Positions 40,327 to 49,056 of a stretch of DNA of 64,000 nucleotides are shown here, piece after piece. The position numbers were made by a program, and so were the translations under genes. Positions within the stretch are counted from its first letter, which is position 1; each line of letters begins with the position of its first letter. A model generated the notes under the pieces. That model made no database searches and was not told where the DNA came from. It saw only the letters and a program-made list of their open reading frames with translations. The DNA comes from Nonomuraea fuscirosea (lineage in GTDB: Bacteria; Actinomycetota; Actinomycetes; Streptosporangiales; Streptosporangiaceae). The stretch lies in assembly GCF_003001935.1 (NCBI RefSeq), contig NZ_PVNG01000006.1, positions 310,001-374,000 on the forward strand, read 5' to 3'.

Positions 40327-40328
40327 GC

Positions 40329-41063
40329 ATGCAGAGCAACGTACGACTCGACGACCTCATCACCACGATCAAGGACCGCCACCCGGACGGCGACCCCCTC
40401 GGCGAGCTGTCCGACGCCGTCACCCTGGCCGAGCACATCGGCGAGATCGCCGACCACCTCATCGGCCACTTCGTCGACCAGGCCAGGCGCTCCGGCGCCT
40501 CGTGGACCGACATCGGCCACAGCATGGGCGTCAGCAAGCAGGCCGTGCAGAAGCGCTTCGTGCCCAAGAGCAGCGGAAACTCCCGGCCCCTCCAGGACGA
40601 TCTGCGTACCTTCTCCCGCTTCACCGACAAGGCGCGCAGCGTCCTCGTCAAGGCACAGGAGGAGGCCCGTACGGGTGGCCACGCCCACATCGAGGCCGGG
40701 CACCTGGTGCTGGGCCTGCTGCGCGAGCCCGAGGGGCTGGCCGCCACGACCATGGTGGCGCTCGGCGCCTCCCTGGACGCGGTCAGGGACGCCGTCACGG
40801 CCGAGCTCGGCCCCGGCGACGGGCCGGGCTCCCAGCCGACGCCGTTCACCGCGCAGGGCAGGAAGGCGCTGGACCTGGCCGCGCGCGAGGCGCTGCGCCT
40901 CGAACACGACTTCGTCGGCACCGAGCACCTCCTGCTCGGCATCCTGTCGCTGGACGACGCGCCGGTGGTAGGCACGCTGGCCGGGCTCGGCGTGGCCAAG
41001 CAGTCCGCGGAGGCGGAGATCGTACCCGCGGTCGAACGGATGCTGCGCTCGAAGAACGCGTGA
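40329..41063 (+). CDS. Clp N-terminal (repeat) domain protein with HTH
   Basis: A 244-residue protein. Residues 55-80 (SGASWTDIGHSMGVSKQAVQ, then KRF) are a helix-turn-helix; residues 95-235 hold two Clp-N repeats (FTDKARSVLVKAQEEARTGG, HIEAGHLVLGLLREPEG; then FTAQGRKALDLAAREALRLE, FVGTEHLLLGIL). There is no AAA+ ATPase module. Clp-N domains bind adaptor or substrate peptides, so this may couple protein-quality signals to transcription. It probably binds the twin operators in its own promoter. The start is set by that promoter. Confidence 0.87.
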   Translation: MQSNVRLDDLITTIKDRHPDGDPLGELSDAVTLAEHIGEIADHLIGHFVDQARRSGASWTDIGHSMGVSKQAVQKRFVPKSSGNSRPLQDDLRTFSRFTDKARSVLVKAQEEARTGGHAHIEAGHLVLGLLREPEGLAATTMVALGASLDAVRDAVTAELGPGDGPGSQPTPFTAQGRKALDLAAREALRLEHDFVGTEHLLLGILSLDDAPVVGTLAGLGVAKQSAEAEIVPAVERMLRSKNA

Positions 41064-41250
41064 TCCCGCGCCGGCCGCCTTCGCCCCGGCCCCTTGAGCC
41101 GCGACCGTGCGCTGCCGGCCTTCCCGCTGTCGGCCTTGCGCTCTCGGCGAAGACGTTCCGCCGTGGGCGATGACGGGTGCCGTACGGCGGATGCGGAGGC
41201 GATCGTTGAGGAGGCGAGGCACCGGGCGGCGGAAGGGGGGCATCAGCGCG

Positions 41251-42147
41251 ATGGCGGTGACGGAGGTGCGTGGACCGGCCGGCTGGCTGGCGGCGGAGGT
41301 CCGCGACAGCGATGACTGGCAGACATATCTCGGCGAGCGACACCAGCGGGAGATCATCGACGCCGTGAGAGCCGGGCCGGGCGACGGACGGTTCCCGCTG
41401 CCGACACTCGGCCCCGTCCTGCGGGATGTGCGTGAGCGGCTCGTGCGCGGCCGCGGGTTCGTGCTGCTGCGGGGAGTGCCGGTGGGCGAGCTGAGCGAGC
41501 GGGAGTGCGAGGCCGCCGCGCTGGGCCTGGCCGGGCACGTCGGGCAGATCCTCCCGCAGGGCCCGGACGGGGCGCCGCTGAGACACGTACGCGACACCGG
41601 CGCCGACCCGGCCGGCGCCGTCACCCGCAGCTACCAGCACAGTGGGCAACTGGGTTACCACAGCGACCCGTATGACGCCGTCGCCCTGCTGTGCCTGCGC
41701 CCGGCGCGATCCGGCGGGCTCAGCTCCATCGTCAGCTCCGTCGCCGTGCACAACGAGCTCGTACGCACCCGCCCCGACCTGGCCCAGGTGCTCTACCAGC
41801 CGTGGTGGCACGACCGCCGCACCGGGGACGGTCCCGACAGCTTCTACACCAAGCCGCTGTGCACCCCGCGCCCGGGCGGCGGAGTGTCCATCGCCTACGG
41901 GCCCGACTACCTCCGCTCGGCGCTGCGCGGCCCCGGCGTGCCGCCGCTCACCCCCGCCCAGACGGAGGTGATGGAGCTGCTCGACCGGCTGACGGGCGAC
42001 CCCCGCTTCGCGCTGACCATGGACCTGCGGGCCGGCGACCTGCAGCTACTCAACAACCATGTCGTCCTGCACAGCCGCACCGCCTACACCGACCACCCCC
42101 GGCCCGACCTCCGCCGCCACCTGCTGCGCCTCTGGCTGACGACATAG
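41251..42147 (+). CDS. TauD/TfdA-type Fe(II)/2-oxoglutarate dioxygenase
   Basis: A 298-residue non-heme iron dioxygenase. The iron facial triad is H-x-D in YHSDPYD (about residues 137-139) and the distal His in NNHVVLHSR (about 274), with a following Arg for 2-oxoglutarate (RRHLLRLW). The fold resembles clavaminate-synthase-like TauD members that hydroxylate amino acids or natural products. GGAAGGGGGG ahead of ATG 41251 supports the start. It is a single gene; the 233 bases after it (42148-42381) hold nothing I recognise. Confidence 0.87.
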   Translation: MAVTEVRGPAGWLAAEVRDSDDWQTYLGERHQREIIDAVRAGPGDGRFPLPTLGPVLRDVRERLVRGRGFVLLRGVPVGELSERECEAAALGLAGHVGQILPQGPDGAPLRHVRDTGADPAGAVTRSYQHSGQLGYHSDPYDAVALLCLRPARSGGLSSIVSSVAVHNELVRTRPDLAQVLYQPWWHDRRTGDGPDSFYTKPLCTPRPGGGVSIAYGPDYLRSALRGPGVPPLTPAQTEVMELLDRLTGDPRFALTMDLRAGDLQLLNNHVVLHSRTAYTDHPRPDLRRHLLRLWLTT

Positions 42148-42381
42148 CGGCGGCCGGCCCAGCGGGCGCTCAACGGGTGCTCAGTGGGGCTCCGCGGGCC
42201 CGGCGGGAGCTCGGCGGGCGGGGCGGCTGATCACCAGGAGGCCGGGGAGCCGGTGACGGCAGACAGCGGCGGGGCTCGGCGAAGGGCGGCCGGTCGCCCC
42301 GAAGGCCGAAAAGCCGGTAACGGCAGGCGAGCGGCGGGCCCCGGCGGTGGCGCGATCCGGACCAATCTTCGCCAGTGGTTG

Positions 42382-43119
42382 TCAGGCTTGGGCGGTTGGT
42401 CTGACGACGACCTCGCTGATGTCGACGCCCCCCGGCTGCTCGATGGCGAACCCGATCGCCGCCGCGATGGCCGAGGGCGGGATGGCGATCTCGTCGCGCT
42501 GCCGGGCGATCGCCGCGGCCGCCTCGGGGGGCGCCCCCTTGCCCACCCCCTCGGTGTTGGTGAACCCGGGTGAGACGAGGGTGACGCGCAGGTCGGGCCC
42601 CGACTCCTGGCGCAGCGCCTCGGTCAGCACCTTGACCGCCGCCTTGGTGGCCGCGTAGACGCCCTGCGGCGATTTCACGACGTACGCCGCGGTGGAGGCG
42701 ACGTTGACGAACTGGCCCGAGCGTTGCCGCCGGAAGACGGGCAGGGCCGCGCCGATGCCGTTCAGCAGCCCGGTGACGTGCGTCGCGACCATCGCGTCCC
42801 AGTCGTCCTGGCGCAGGTCGTCGAAGGGTGACACCGCCATCGTGCCGGCGTTGGAGACGAGGACGTCGAGCCGGCCGTACCGATCGATCGCCGTGTCCGT
42901 GAGCAGCATCATGTCCTCGCGGCGCGTCACATCGACGACCTCCCCGACGGCCGAACCGCCTTGGGCGGCGATCTGCGCCACCACCTCGCGCAGCCGGTCC
43001 TTTCTGCGCGCACCGAGCACGAGCCGGGCGCCCCTCTCGGCGAGGTACGTCGCCGTAGCCGCTCCGATGCCGCTGCTGGCGCCGGTGATCGCCACCACCT
43101 TTCCCGCGATGCCTGTCAT
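42382..43119 (-). CDS. SDR-family oxidoreductase
   Basis: A 245-residue classical SDR: TGASSGIG at about 13-20, SNAG near 90, catalytic Ser in NVASTAAYV and YAATK with Tyr and Lys intact. It resembles clavulanate-dehydrogenase-like or YdfG-like NADP-dependent enzymes. GGAAGGA precedes ATG 43119. Divergent from TetR 43264 across a large dyad, its likely control element. Confidence 0.92.
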   Translation of the reverse strand: MTGIAGKVVAITGASSGIGAATATYLAERGARLVLGARRKDRLREVVAQIAAQGGSAVGEVVDVTRREDMMLLTDTAIDRYGRLDVLVSNAGTMAVSPFDDLRQDDWDAMVATHVTGLLNGIGAALPVFRRQRSGQFVNVASTAAYVVKSPQGVYAATKAAVKVLTEALRQESGPDLRVTLVSPGFTNTEGVGKGAPPEAAAAIARQRDEIAIPPSAIAAAIGFAIEQPGGVDISEVVVRPTAQA

Positions 43120-43178
43120 GATCAGCAATCCTTCCCCGAGGTATGTGCGCCGGCCGGCCGATGGCCTACAGTGAAAGT

Positions 43179-43221
43179 GGAGGCGCCACCACTTATTTGC
43201 AGCGTAAGTGGGCACGCCTCC
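43179..43221. promoter_or_regulatory. Imperfect 17-bp inverted repeat between SDR and TetR
   Basis: GGAGGCGCCACCACTTA (43179-43195) and TAAGTGGGCACGCCTCC (43205-43221) pair at 14 of 17 positions across nine bases. It lies in the divergent gap and is the likely TetR operator. Confidence 0.65.
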
Positions 43222-43263
43222 GTTTAGCAACTCGAAGGACGGAGAGGGGACGACGGGCCGCCG

Positions 43264-43836
43264 ATGAGCCAGCACGCACCGCGCCCGTTGCGAGCCGACG
43301 CGCGCCGTAACCGGGACAAGATCATCACGGCCGCGGCGGGCATCTTCGCCGAACACGGACTGGACGCCCACCTGGAACGCATCGCCAAGGAGGCGGGCGT
43401 GGGCACCGCCACCCTCTACCGCAACTTCCCCACCCGGGAGGCGCTGATCGAGGCGGTCTACCGCAACGAGATGGCCCAGCTGTGCGACGCCGTGCCGGAC
43501 CTGCTCGCGGAGCATGCGCCGGACGAGGCCCTGCGCGCCTGGACGCGCCTCTTCCTCGACTACGTGAGCGCCAAGCTCGGCATGGCCGACGCCCTGCGCG
43601 CCATCGCCGCCACCGGCGAGAACCCGTACGGTCACAGCCGGGAGATGATCCAGGACGCCATCACCGCCCTGATGGACGCCTGCGTGGCCGCCGATCTGAT
43701 CCGCACCGACATCAGCCCGGCGGACCTGGGCGCCGCCCTGGCGGGCATCGCCCTCACCTCCGCCGCGCCCGAGCAGCGGGAGCAGGCCGAACGCCTGCTC
43801 GACCTCACCCTGGACGGCCTCAGGATTCGAACGTGA
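43264..43836 (+). CDS. TetR-family transcriptional repressor
   Basis: A 190-residue TetR regulator with PRPLRADARRNRDKIITAAA at the start and HTH LERIAKEAGVGTATLYRNFP. Its C-terminal domain (SBP-like TetR_C group) contains DEALRAWTRLFLDYVSAKLG. It is clearly paralogous to the TetR at 48358 (shared PRPLRADARRNR, GTLYR/ATLYR, TREALI/V-EVYR, PDEALRA). It faces the SDR at 42382. Confidence 0.93.
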   Translation: MSQHAPRPLRADARRNRDKIITAAAGIFAEHGLDAHLERIAKEAGVGTATLYRNFPTREALIEAVYRNEMAQLCDAVPDLLAEHAPDEALRAWTRLFLDYVSAKLGMADALRAIAATGENPYGHSREMIQDAITALMDACVAADLIRTDISPADLGAALAGIALTSAAPEQREQAERLLDLTLDGLRIRT

Positions 43837-43947
43837 CGCCACGAGAAGACCTTTCCCGCGCGTGAGACGCCGCTCCCTCCGGACGCCCCCTGCGCCGCCG
43901 GACGAGGAGGTCGGCCCTTGATCGGAGCCGACACTAAGATCGCGGGC

Positions 43948-44784
43948 ATGCGAGTCTTCATCTCGGTCGACATGGAAGGTGTCGCGGGCGTCGCGACCCT
44001 CGACCAGGCCGTACGCGGCGGCACCGGCTACGCGCGAGCCCAGCGGCTGATGACCGCCGAGGCCGACGCCGCCGTGAGGGGCGCCTTCGACGCCGGCGCC
44101 GAGGAGGTCGTGGTCAACGACAGCCACGGCAGCATGGACAACCTCCTGCACGCCGAACTGGACCCGCGCGCCCAGGTGGTGACCGGCTCGCCCAAACCGC
44201 TGGCCATGATGCAGGGCATCACGGAGGGCGACGCGGTCGCCCTGCTGGTCGGCTACCACGCGGCGGCGGGCGAGCGCGGCGTGCTGGCGCACAGCTTCTC
44301 CGGCACCTTCCGCGAGATCCGGGTGAACGGCGCGCCGGTCGGCGAACTCGAGGTCAACGCCCTGCACGCCGCGGCGCTGGGCGTGCCCGTGGGGCTGGTC
44401 ACCGGCGACGACCTGGTCTGCGCCGCGGCGGCCAAGGCGCTGCCCGGAGTGCGGACCGTACCGGTGAAGCGGGCGGCGGGCTTCCATGCGGCGACCTCCA
44501 CACACCCGTCGGTGGCCGCCGAGCGCATCAGGGCCGCGGCCCGCGACGCCGTGGCCGGCCACGCCGGGCTGGAGTGCCCGCCGGTGCCGGACAGCTTGCG
44601 CATCGAGATCGAGTTCTCCACCCCGCTGGCCTGCGACTACGCCATGTACGTGCCTGAGGCGCGGCGGCTCGGCGGCCTGGGACTGGTCCGCGAGGTCGGC
44701 AGCACCGAGGACCTGATCAGGCTGATCTCCGCCTGCCTGCACCTGTCGGCACACGCGACCGCCACGGTGGCGGCCCGACGGTGA
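43948..44784 (+). CDS. M55-family D-aminopeptidase (DppA-like)
   Basis: A 278-residue peptidase of family M55, zinc D-aminopeptidases that release D-amino acids from peptides. It begins MRVFISVDMEGVAGVATLDQ, with the metal-binding D-x-E, and has VVVNDSHGSMDN and VGYHAAAGERGVLAHSFSG. TAAGAT (43935-43940) ends seven bases before the ATG, a leaderless layout. The ddl-murF-racemase group 5 kb downstream also concerns D-amino acids, but they are not one operon. Confidence 0.9.
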   Translation: MRVFISVDMEGVAGVATLDQAVRGGTGYARAQRLMTAEADAAVRGAFDAGAEEVVVNDSHGSMDNLLHAELDPRAQVVTGSPKPLAMMQGITEGDAVALLVGYHAAAGERGVLAHSFSGTFREIRVNGAPVGELEVNALHAAALGVPVGLVTGDDLVCAAAAKALPGVRTVPVKRAAGFHAATSTHPSVAAERIRAAARDAVAGHAGLECPPVPDSLRIEIEFSTPLACDYAMYVPEARRLGGLGLVREVGSTEDLIRLISACLHLSAHATATVAARR

Positions 44785-44830
44785 GCCTTCAAGGCGGCGA
44801 GCACGTCCGGGGTTTCCGTAAGCTCTGATC

Positions 44831-45565
44831 ATGGGATGGGAGACACTCAAGCGGTGGGGTGCGGACGTCGCCCGCGTCGAACCGCTCACCGGCGGGGTCG
44901 CCAACGACGTGTGGAGTGTGCGGGTCGGCGGGCGGCTCGCGGTCGGGCGGCTCGGCGGCAGGAGTGACGCCGATCTCGCGTGGGAGACCGAGCTGCTCCG
45001 GTACCTCGACCGCGAAGGTCTGACCGTTCCGGTGCCGATCCCGACGACGGACGGCCGGCTGTTCGCCGACGGTCTGGTGGTGATGACCTACGTCGAGGGC
45101 GGCCCGCCCGAGACGGAGGACGACTGGCGGCGTGCGGCCGGCGAGTTGCGCAAGCTGCACCGGTTGACGCGGGGCTGGCCGCAGCGCCCGGGCTGGCGCT
45201 CGTCGGCCGACTTCCTGCACGCCGAGACCGGCACGAAGGTCGATCTCGGCGCGATGCCGCCTGAAGGTGTCGCCCGGTGCCGGGCGGCGTGGGCGCGGCT
45301 CGCCGGACGGGAGACCTGTGTCGTCCACGGCGACTCCAACAACCTCGGCAACGTCCGGGTGACCGCGGACCGGGTCGCGCTGATCGACTGGGACGAGGCG
45401 CACGTCGACGTTCCCGAGCTCGACCTGGTGCTGCCCGGCAACGCCGCCGGTCTGGAGGAGGGCGCGTACGACGTCGCCGCGCAGGCGTCGGCCGCGTGGG
45501 AGGCGGCCGTCTGCTGGGACGACGCGTACGCGGTCAAGCGGCTGGCCGAGGTCCGGCCCGTCTGA
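44831..45565 (+). CDS. APH-family phosphotransferase-like protein
   Basis: A 244-residue kinase-fold protein. VVHGDSNNLGNV is the catalytic loop (HGD-x4-N) and IDWDEA the metal-binding Asp; the N-lobe GGVANDVWSVRVGGR is recognisable. It is unrelated in detail to the protein at 2073. TAAGCT (44819-44824) ends six bases before the ATG, which suggests a leaderless mRNA. Substrate unknown. Confidence 0.87.
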   Translation: MGWETLKRWGADVARVEPLTGGVANDVWSVRVGGRLAVGRLGGRSDADLAWETELLRYLDREGLTVPVPIPTTDGRLFADGLVVMTYVEGGPPETEDDWRRAAGELRKLHRLTRGWPQRPGWRSSADFLHAETGTKVDLGAMPPEGVARCRAAWARLAGRETCVVHGDSNNLGNVRVTADRVALIDWDEAHVDVPELDLVLPGNAAGLEEGAYDVAAQASAAWEAAVCWDDAYAVKRLAEVRPV

Positions 45566-45588
45566 GAGCCGGTCTGAGAGGGGCCGAG

Positions 45589-46404
45589 TCACCCGGGAGC
45601 CTTGCGGCTGAGGTGCTCCCAGGCACGGTACGCCGCCGCCCGCTCCTCGACGCCGGCCAGCACCATGTCATAGGAAGCGCCGCCCACGACGAGCCGCCGC
45701 GGCGGCTCGGGCAGGCCGGCCAGCTCCATGATCACGGGCGCCGCCGTGCTCGGGGCGGGACCGGCGTCGTCGCCCCACATCTCGATCAGCTGGTCGCGCA
45801 GCCGCTGGTAGTGCGGGGCGGGGGCGGTCATCGTGGTGCCCGCGGTGAACAGGCCGGTGTCGTAGCCGCCCATCTGGACGATGGTGAGTTTGACGCCGAA
45901 CTGCTCCGCCTCCATGGCCACCGCCTCGGAGATCGAGTCGAGGGCCGACTTGCCGGCCGCGTACAGGCCGGTCATCGGGAAGCCGCCGCCGGTGCCCATC
46001 GTCGTGACCTGGAGGATGCGGCCGCCGCCCTGGGCGCGCAGGTGCGGCAGCACGGCCTGGGTGACCCAGAGCGCGCCGAACAGGTTGACCGCGAAGTGCG
46101 CCCTGATCTGCTCTTCCGTGGCCTCCTCCACCATGCCGAGCAGCATCGTCCCGGCGTTGTTGACCACGACGTCGAGCCGGCCGAAGGCCGCCGTCGCCCG
46201 CTCCACGCCCTCGAACACGGCCGCCCGGTCGGAGGCGTCGAGCGGCAGCCGTACCAGACGGTCTGGATGTTCTGCGGCGAGGCTGTCGAGTGGCTCGACG
46301 TTCCGCGCGGCCGCGATGACGCGGTCCCCCGCTTCCAGGGCCGCTTCCGTGAACGCGCGGCCCAGTCCGCGCGACGCGCCCGTGATGAACCACACCCGGC
46401 TCAT
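45589..46404 (-). CDS. SDR-family oxidoreductase
   Basis: A 271-residue SDR with TGASRGLGRA at residues 8-17, NNAGTM, TTMGTGG in the Ser position and YAAGK as the Tyr/Lys pair. The Ser strand reads VTTMG, so the catalytic Ser may be replaced by Thr. A large C-terminal extension (about 200-270) is typical of the oxidoreductase group with PHYQRLRDQL. AGAGGG precedes the ATG. Divergent from TetR 46514. Confidence 0.9.
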   Translation of the reverse strand: MSRVWFITGASRGLGRAFTEAALEAGDRVIAAARNVEPLDSLAAEHPDRLVRLPLDASDRAAVFEGVERATAAFGRLDVVVNNAGTMLLGMVEEATEEQIRAHFAVNLFGALWVTQAVLPHLRAQGGGRILQVTTMGTGGGFPMTGLYAAGKSALDSISEAVAMEAEQFGVKLTIVQMGGYDTGLFTAGTTMTAPAPHYQRLRDQLIEMWGDDAGPAPSTAAPVIMELAGLPEPPRRLVVGGASYDMVLAGVEERAAAYRAWEHLSRKAPG

Positions 46405-46441
46405 GAGGCCCTCTTTCTGTAGATACGTCCCCAACGAGGCA

Positions 46442-46506
46442 AGACGGTACGTCTCGCCTCGCAATGCTGTCAAGACGGAACGTCTCGTCTCATGGTGTGG
46501 TACGAT
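46442..46506 (+). promoter_or_regulatory. Two AGACG-N3-CGTCT operators and leaderless -10
   Basis: AGACGgtaCGTCT (46442-46454) and AGACGgaaCGTCT (46473-46485) are direct copies of one operator, centres 31 bases apart. TACGAT (46501-46506) ends seven bases before the TetR ATG at 46514. The sites lie between TetR and the divergent SDR. Confidence 0.75.
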
Positions 46507-46513
46507 CCCCGCC

Positions 46514-47110
46514 ATGGTGAAGCAGCCCAACCCCGCCCGCCGCAGCGAGCGCTCCCGGCAGGCCATCCTCGACGCGGCCCGTGAGCTGGTCTCCGAGGTG
46601 GGCTACGCCAAGCTGACCATCGAGGCCATCGCGGCCCGGGCCGGCGTCGGCAAGCAGACCATCTACCGCTGGTGGCCCTCCAAGGGCGCGGTCGTGCTGG
46701 ACGCGTTCCTCGCCCTCAGCGAGGCCGGGCCCGAGCGGAGCATGGCGCTGCCCGACACCGGCGACGTGGCGGCCGACCTCAAGACGGTGATGCGGGCGAC
46801 GGTGGCCGAGTTCGCCGACCCGGCGTTCGAGGGGCCGATCCGCGCGCTCAACGCCGAGATCATCAACGATCCCGCGCTGGCCGCGCAGTATCGCGAGAAG
46901 CTGGCCGGCCCGGTGGACGAGGCCAAGAAGGACCGGCTGCGCAGCGCGCAGCGGGCCGGGCAACTCGCCGCGGACGCGGACCTCGACCTGGCCCTCGAGC
47001 TGCTGTACGCGCCCCTCTACCAGCGCTGGCTGCTCCGTACCGGCCCGCTCACCCCGGACTACGCCGACGCCCTCGTCGAAGCCTTCCTCAAGGCCATGAA
47101 TCCGGCCTGA
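46514..47110 (+). CDS. TetR-family transcriptional repressor
   Basis: A 198-residue TetR protein. HTH: TIEAIAARAGVGKQTIYRWW, followed by PSKGAVVLDAFL. The C-terminal domain (TetR_C_11/16-like) contains EIINDPALAAQYREKLAGP. The start is decided by the leaderless -10 seven bases ahead. Divergent SDR and two operator copies make a closed control unit. Confidence 0.93.
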   Translation: MVKQPNPARRSERSRQAILDAARELVSEVGYAKLTIEAIAARAGVGKQTIYRWWPSKGAVVLDAFLALSEAGPERSMALPDTGDVAADLKTVMRATVAEFADPAFEGPIRALNAEIINDPALAAQYREKLAGPVDEAKKDRLRSAQRAGQLAADADLDLALELLYAPLYQRWLLRTGPLTPDYADALVEAFLKAMNPA

Positions 47111-47119
47111 CCTGGCCCT

Positions 47120-47467
47120 TCAGGCCGGGCGGACGCAGAAGGGATGTCCGGCCGGGCTCGCGTACACCCGCGCGGAGGCGCCGGCCGGGCTCAGCCGCGT
47201 GCCGCCGGCGGCACGCACCCGCTCGTCCGCGGCCGCCGCGTCGTCCGTGGCGAGGTCGACGTGCAGTTGCTGGGAGGCGCCGCCCGGCCAGCGCGGCGGC
47301 GTCTGCCCGGGAGCGTGCTGGATCACGATCACGAGGAAGCCGTCGATCCGCAGGAAGTGGTGCGCCGCCGTCCTCGTGATCGTGCCGCCGAGCAGCCGGT
47401 GCCAGAACGAGCTCTCGCTCGCCAGGTCCGCGGCGTCCACGACGAGCGATGTGAGACTGAAGGTCAT
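47120..47467 (-). CDS. VOC-family protein
   Basis: A 115-residue glyoxalase-like protein: FSLTSLVVDAADLASESSFW, then LHVDLATDDAAAADERVRAA and YASPAGHPFCVRPA. The fold call is clear; ligand is unknown. AGGAGG is well placed before the ATG. It lies downstream of the SDR at 47501 on the same strand with a 33-base gap, so both may form one operon controlled by TetR 48358. Confidence 0.87.
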   Translation of the reverse strand: MTFSLTSLVVDAADLASESSFWHRLLGGTITRTAAHHFLRIDGFLVIVIQHAPGQTPPRWPGGASQQLHVDLATDDAAAADERVRAAGGTRLSPAGASARVYASPAGHPFCVRPA

Positions 47468-47500
47468 GATGCCCTCCTTTGATCAGGTACGGAACACGAC

Positions 47501-48274
47501 TCAGACGACGGGGATGATGCCGCCGTCCACCCGGTACTGGGCGCCGGTGAGCCATCGGCCGCGGTCGCTGGCGAGGAACACGATCAGCTCCGCGACGTCC
47601 TCGGGCCGCCCCGGCCGCCCCATCGGGACCTGCAGCCGCTCCACCAGCCGCCGCTGCACCTCCTCGACGGTCACGCCCTGGTCGTCGGCCAGGTGCTGCA
47701 GGTGCTCGGCCGCTCCTTCGGTGACGACGAAGCCCGGCAGGACGCACACCACGCGTACGCCGCGCGTGCCCACCGCCGTCGCCAGCTCGCGGCTGTAGGC
47801 GTTGAGGGCCGCCTTCGACGCCGCGTACGACGCCTCATGGGGCTGGGGGATGTGGCTGGCGATGGAGGAGACGTGCACCACGACGCCGGAGCCGCGCTCG
47901 ACCATCCCGGGAACGAGGGCCCGGTCCAGCCGGACCGCGCTGAGCAGGTTCATCTCCAGGTCGGCCAGCCATGACGCGTCGGAACGCTCCAGGGTCGGCG
48001 CCGGCCGGGACTCGGCCCCGGCGTTGTCGACCAGGACGTCGATGCCCCCGGCGCTCTCCACCGCGCGCCGCCCGAGCTCGGCCGCCCCCTCCGCGGAGCG
48101 CAGGTCGGCGGGGATGAAGGTGGCGGCCAGGTCGTCAGGGGGCGCGGTACGCGAGGCCGTCAGCACGGTGGCGCCGCCCGCGGCGAAACGGCGCGCCGTG
48201 GCCAGCCCGAGCCCGCGGCTCGCGCCGGTCACCAGCACGCGCAGCCCGGTCAGCTCTTCGTGGTCGATCGTCAT
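47501..48274 (-). CDS. SDR-family oxidoreductase
   Basis: A 257-residue classical SDR: TGASRGLGLA near residue 17, DNAGAE, HVSSIAS with the catalytic Ser and YAASK with Tyr/Lys. It ends YRVDGGIIPVV, as in FabG-like reductases. GGAGGAG precedes the ATG. Divergent from TetR 48358 across a 19-bp inverted repeat. Confidence 0.92.
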   Translation of the reverse strand: MTIDHEELTGLRVLVTGASRGLGLATARRFAAGGATVLTASRTAPPDDLAATFIPADLRSAEGAAELGRRAVESAGGIDVLVDNAGAESRPAPTLERSDASWLADLEMNLLSAVRLDRALVPGMVERGSGVVVHVSSIASHIPQPHEASYAASKAALNAYSRELATAVGTRGVRVVCVLPGFVVTEGAAEHLQHLADDQGVTVEEVQRRLVERLQVPMGRPGRPEDVAELIVFLASDRGRWLTGAQYRVDGGIIPVV

Positions 48275-48291
48275 GAGGGTGACTCCTCCGA

Positions 48292-48347
48292 TAAGGTGAA
48301 CCTGACTCCGGAAACTGTACACACCAAACGGAGTCGGACTCACCTTA
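48292..48347. promoter_or_regulatory. Imperfect 19-bp inverted repeat between SDR and TetR
   Basis: TAAGGTGAACCTGACTCCG (48292-48310) and CGGAGTCGGACTCACCTTA (48329-48347) pair at 16 of 19 positions across 18 bases, between the divergent SDR and TetR genes. It is the probable operator. Confidence 0.7.
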
Positions 48348-48357
48348 GGGAGGACTG

Positions 48358-48942
48358 TTGCCGTCACCACGTCCGCTGCGTGCCGACGCCCGCCGCAACC
48401 GCGAAGCGCTCCTGGAAGCGGCGCGGGAGGCGTTCCTCGCCGACGAGGACGCCCACGTGGAGGAGATCGCCCGCCGCGCCGGCGTGGCCGTCGGCACGCT
48501 GTACCGCCACTTCGACACACGCGAGGCGCTCGTCGCCGAGGTGTACCGCCAGGAGGTCGCCGAACTCTGCGCGGCCCCCGCCCGGCTGCTCGCCCAGCAC
48601 TCCCCCGACGAGGCCCTGCGCGCCTTCCTGCTGCTGCTCGTGGAGCACTCGGCGGTGAGCAAGGGGATGGGCGAGGCGCTGGAGAGCATCATGGCGACCG
48701 ACTCGCCGGTCTTCGACGACGCGCGCACCGAGATGGCCCGCGCGCTCGACCACCTCCTCGCCACGGGCGCCGCGGCCGGCCTGATCCGCGACGGCGTCAG
48801 CGGGCGCGTCGTGCTGCGCGGCCTCGGCGGCATCTGCTCGATGCGCGCGAACGGCTGGCAGGAGGACGCGATCCGGATCGCCACCATCCTGTACGACGGC
48901 CTGCGCCACGAGGCGGCGTCCACGGCGGGATCGCGCCCGTGA
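48358..48942 (+). CDS. TetR-family transcriptional repressor
   Basis: A 194-residue TetR protein starting with TTG behind AGGGAGG (48347-48353). HTH: VEEIARRAGVAVGTLYRHFD. It is a paralogue of the TetR at 43264, with the same N-terminal PRPLRADARRNR and shared DEALRAF-type motif in the sensor domain. It faces the SDR at 47501. Confidence 0.93.
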   Translation: MPSPRPLRADARRNREALLEAAREAFLADEDAHVEEIARRAGVAVGTLYRHFDTREALVAEVYRQEVAELCAAPARLLAQHSPDEALRAFLLLLVEHSAVSKGMGEALESIMATDSPVFDDARTEMARALDHLLATGAAAGLIRDGVSGRVVLRGLGGICSMRANGWQEDAIRIATILYDGLRHEAASTAGSRP

Positions 48943-49000
48943 CACATCCATGACACGGCGCTGACGGGGCGGGGACACAGACGGCCGACAGTGGTGGAGG

Positions 49001-49025
49001 CCCGGTTCCGGATGACGGGACCGGG
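49001..49025 (+). terminator. Possible hairpin between TetR and ddl
   Basis: CCCGGTTCC (49001-49009) can pair with GGGACCGGG (49017-49025) with one G-U pair. No U-run follows, so the terminator call is weak. Confidence 0.3.
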
Positions 49026-49056
49026 GCTTCTCGTACCACAGGAAGGCTGATCGATC

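Noticed and set aside
40293..40328. Upstream TTG start for the Clp-N protein
   Set aside because: It would start inside the -35 element; ATG 40329 fits the leaderless promoter.
42148..42381. Possible coding frames between the dioxygenase and SDR
   Set aside because: Only low-complexity Gly/Arg/Pro frames without ribosome sites or motifs.
2073..45565. Aminoglycoside resistance from the two APH-fold proteins
   Set aside because: The kinase motifs are real, but the family is functionally broad and neither sequence matches a resistance enzyme I can name.
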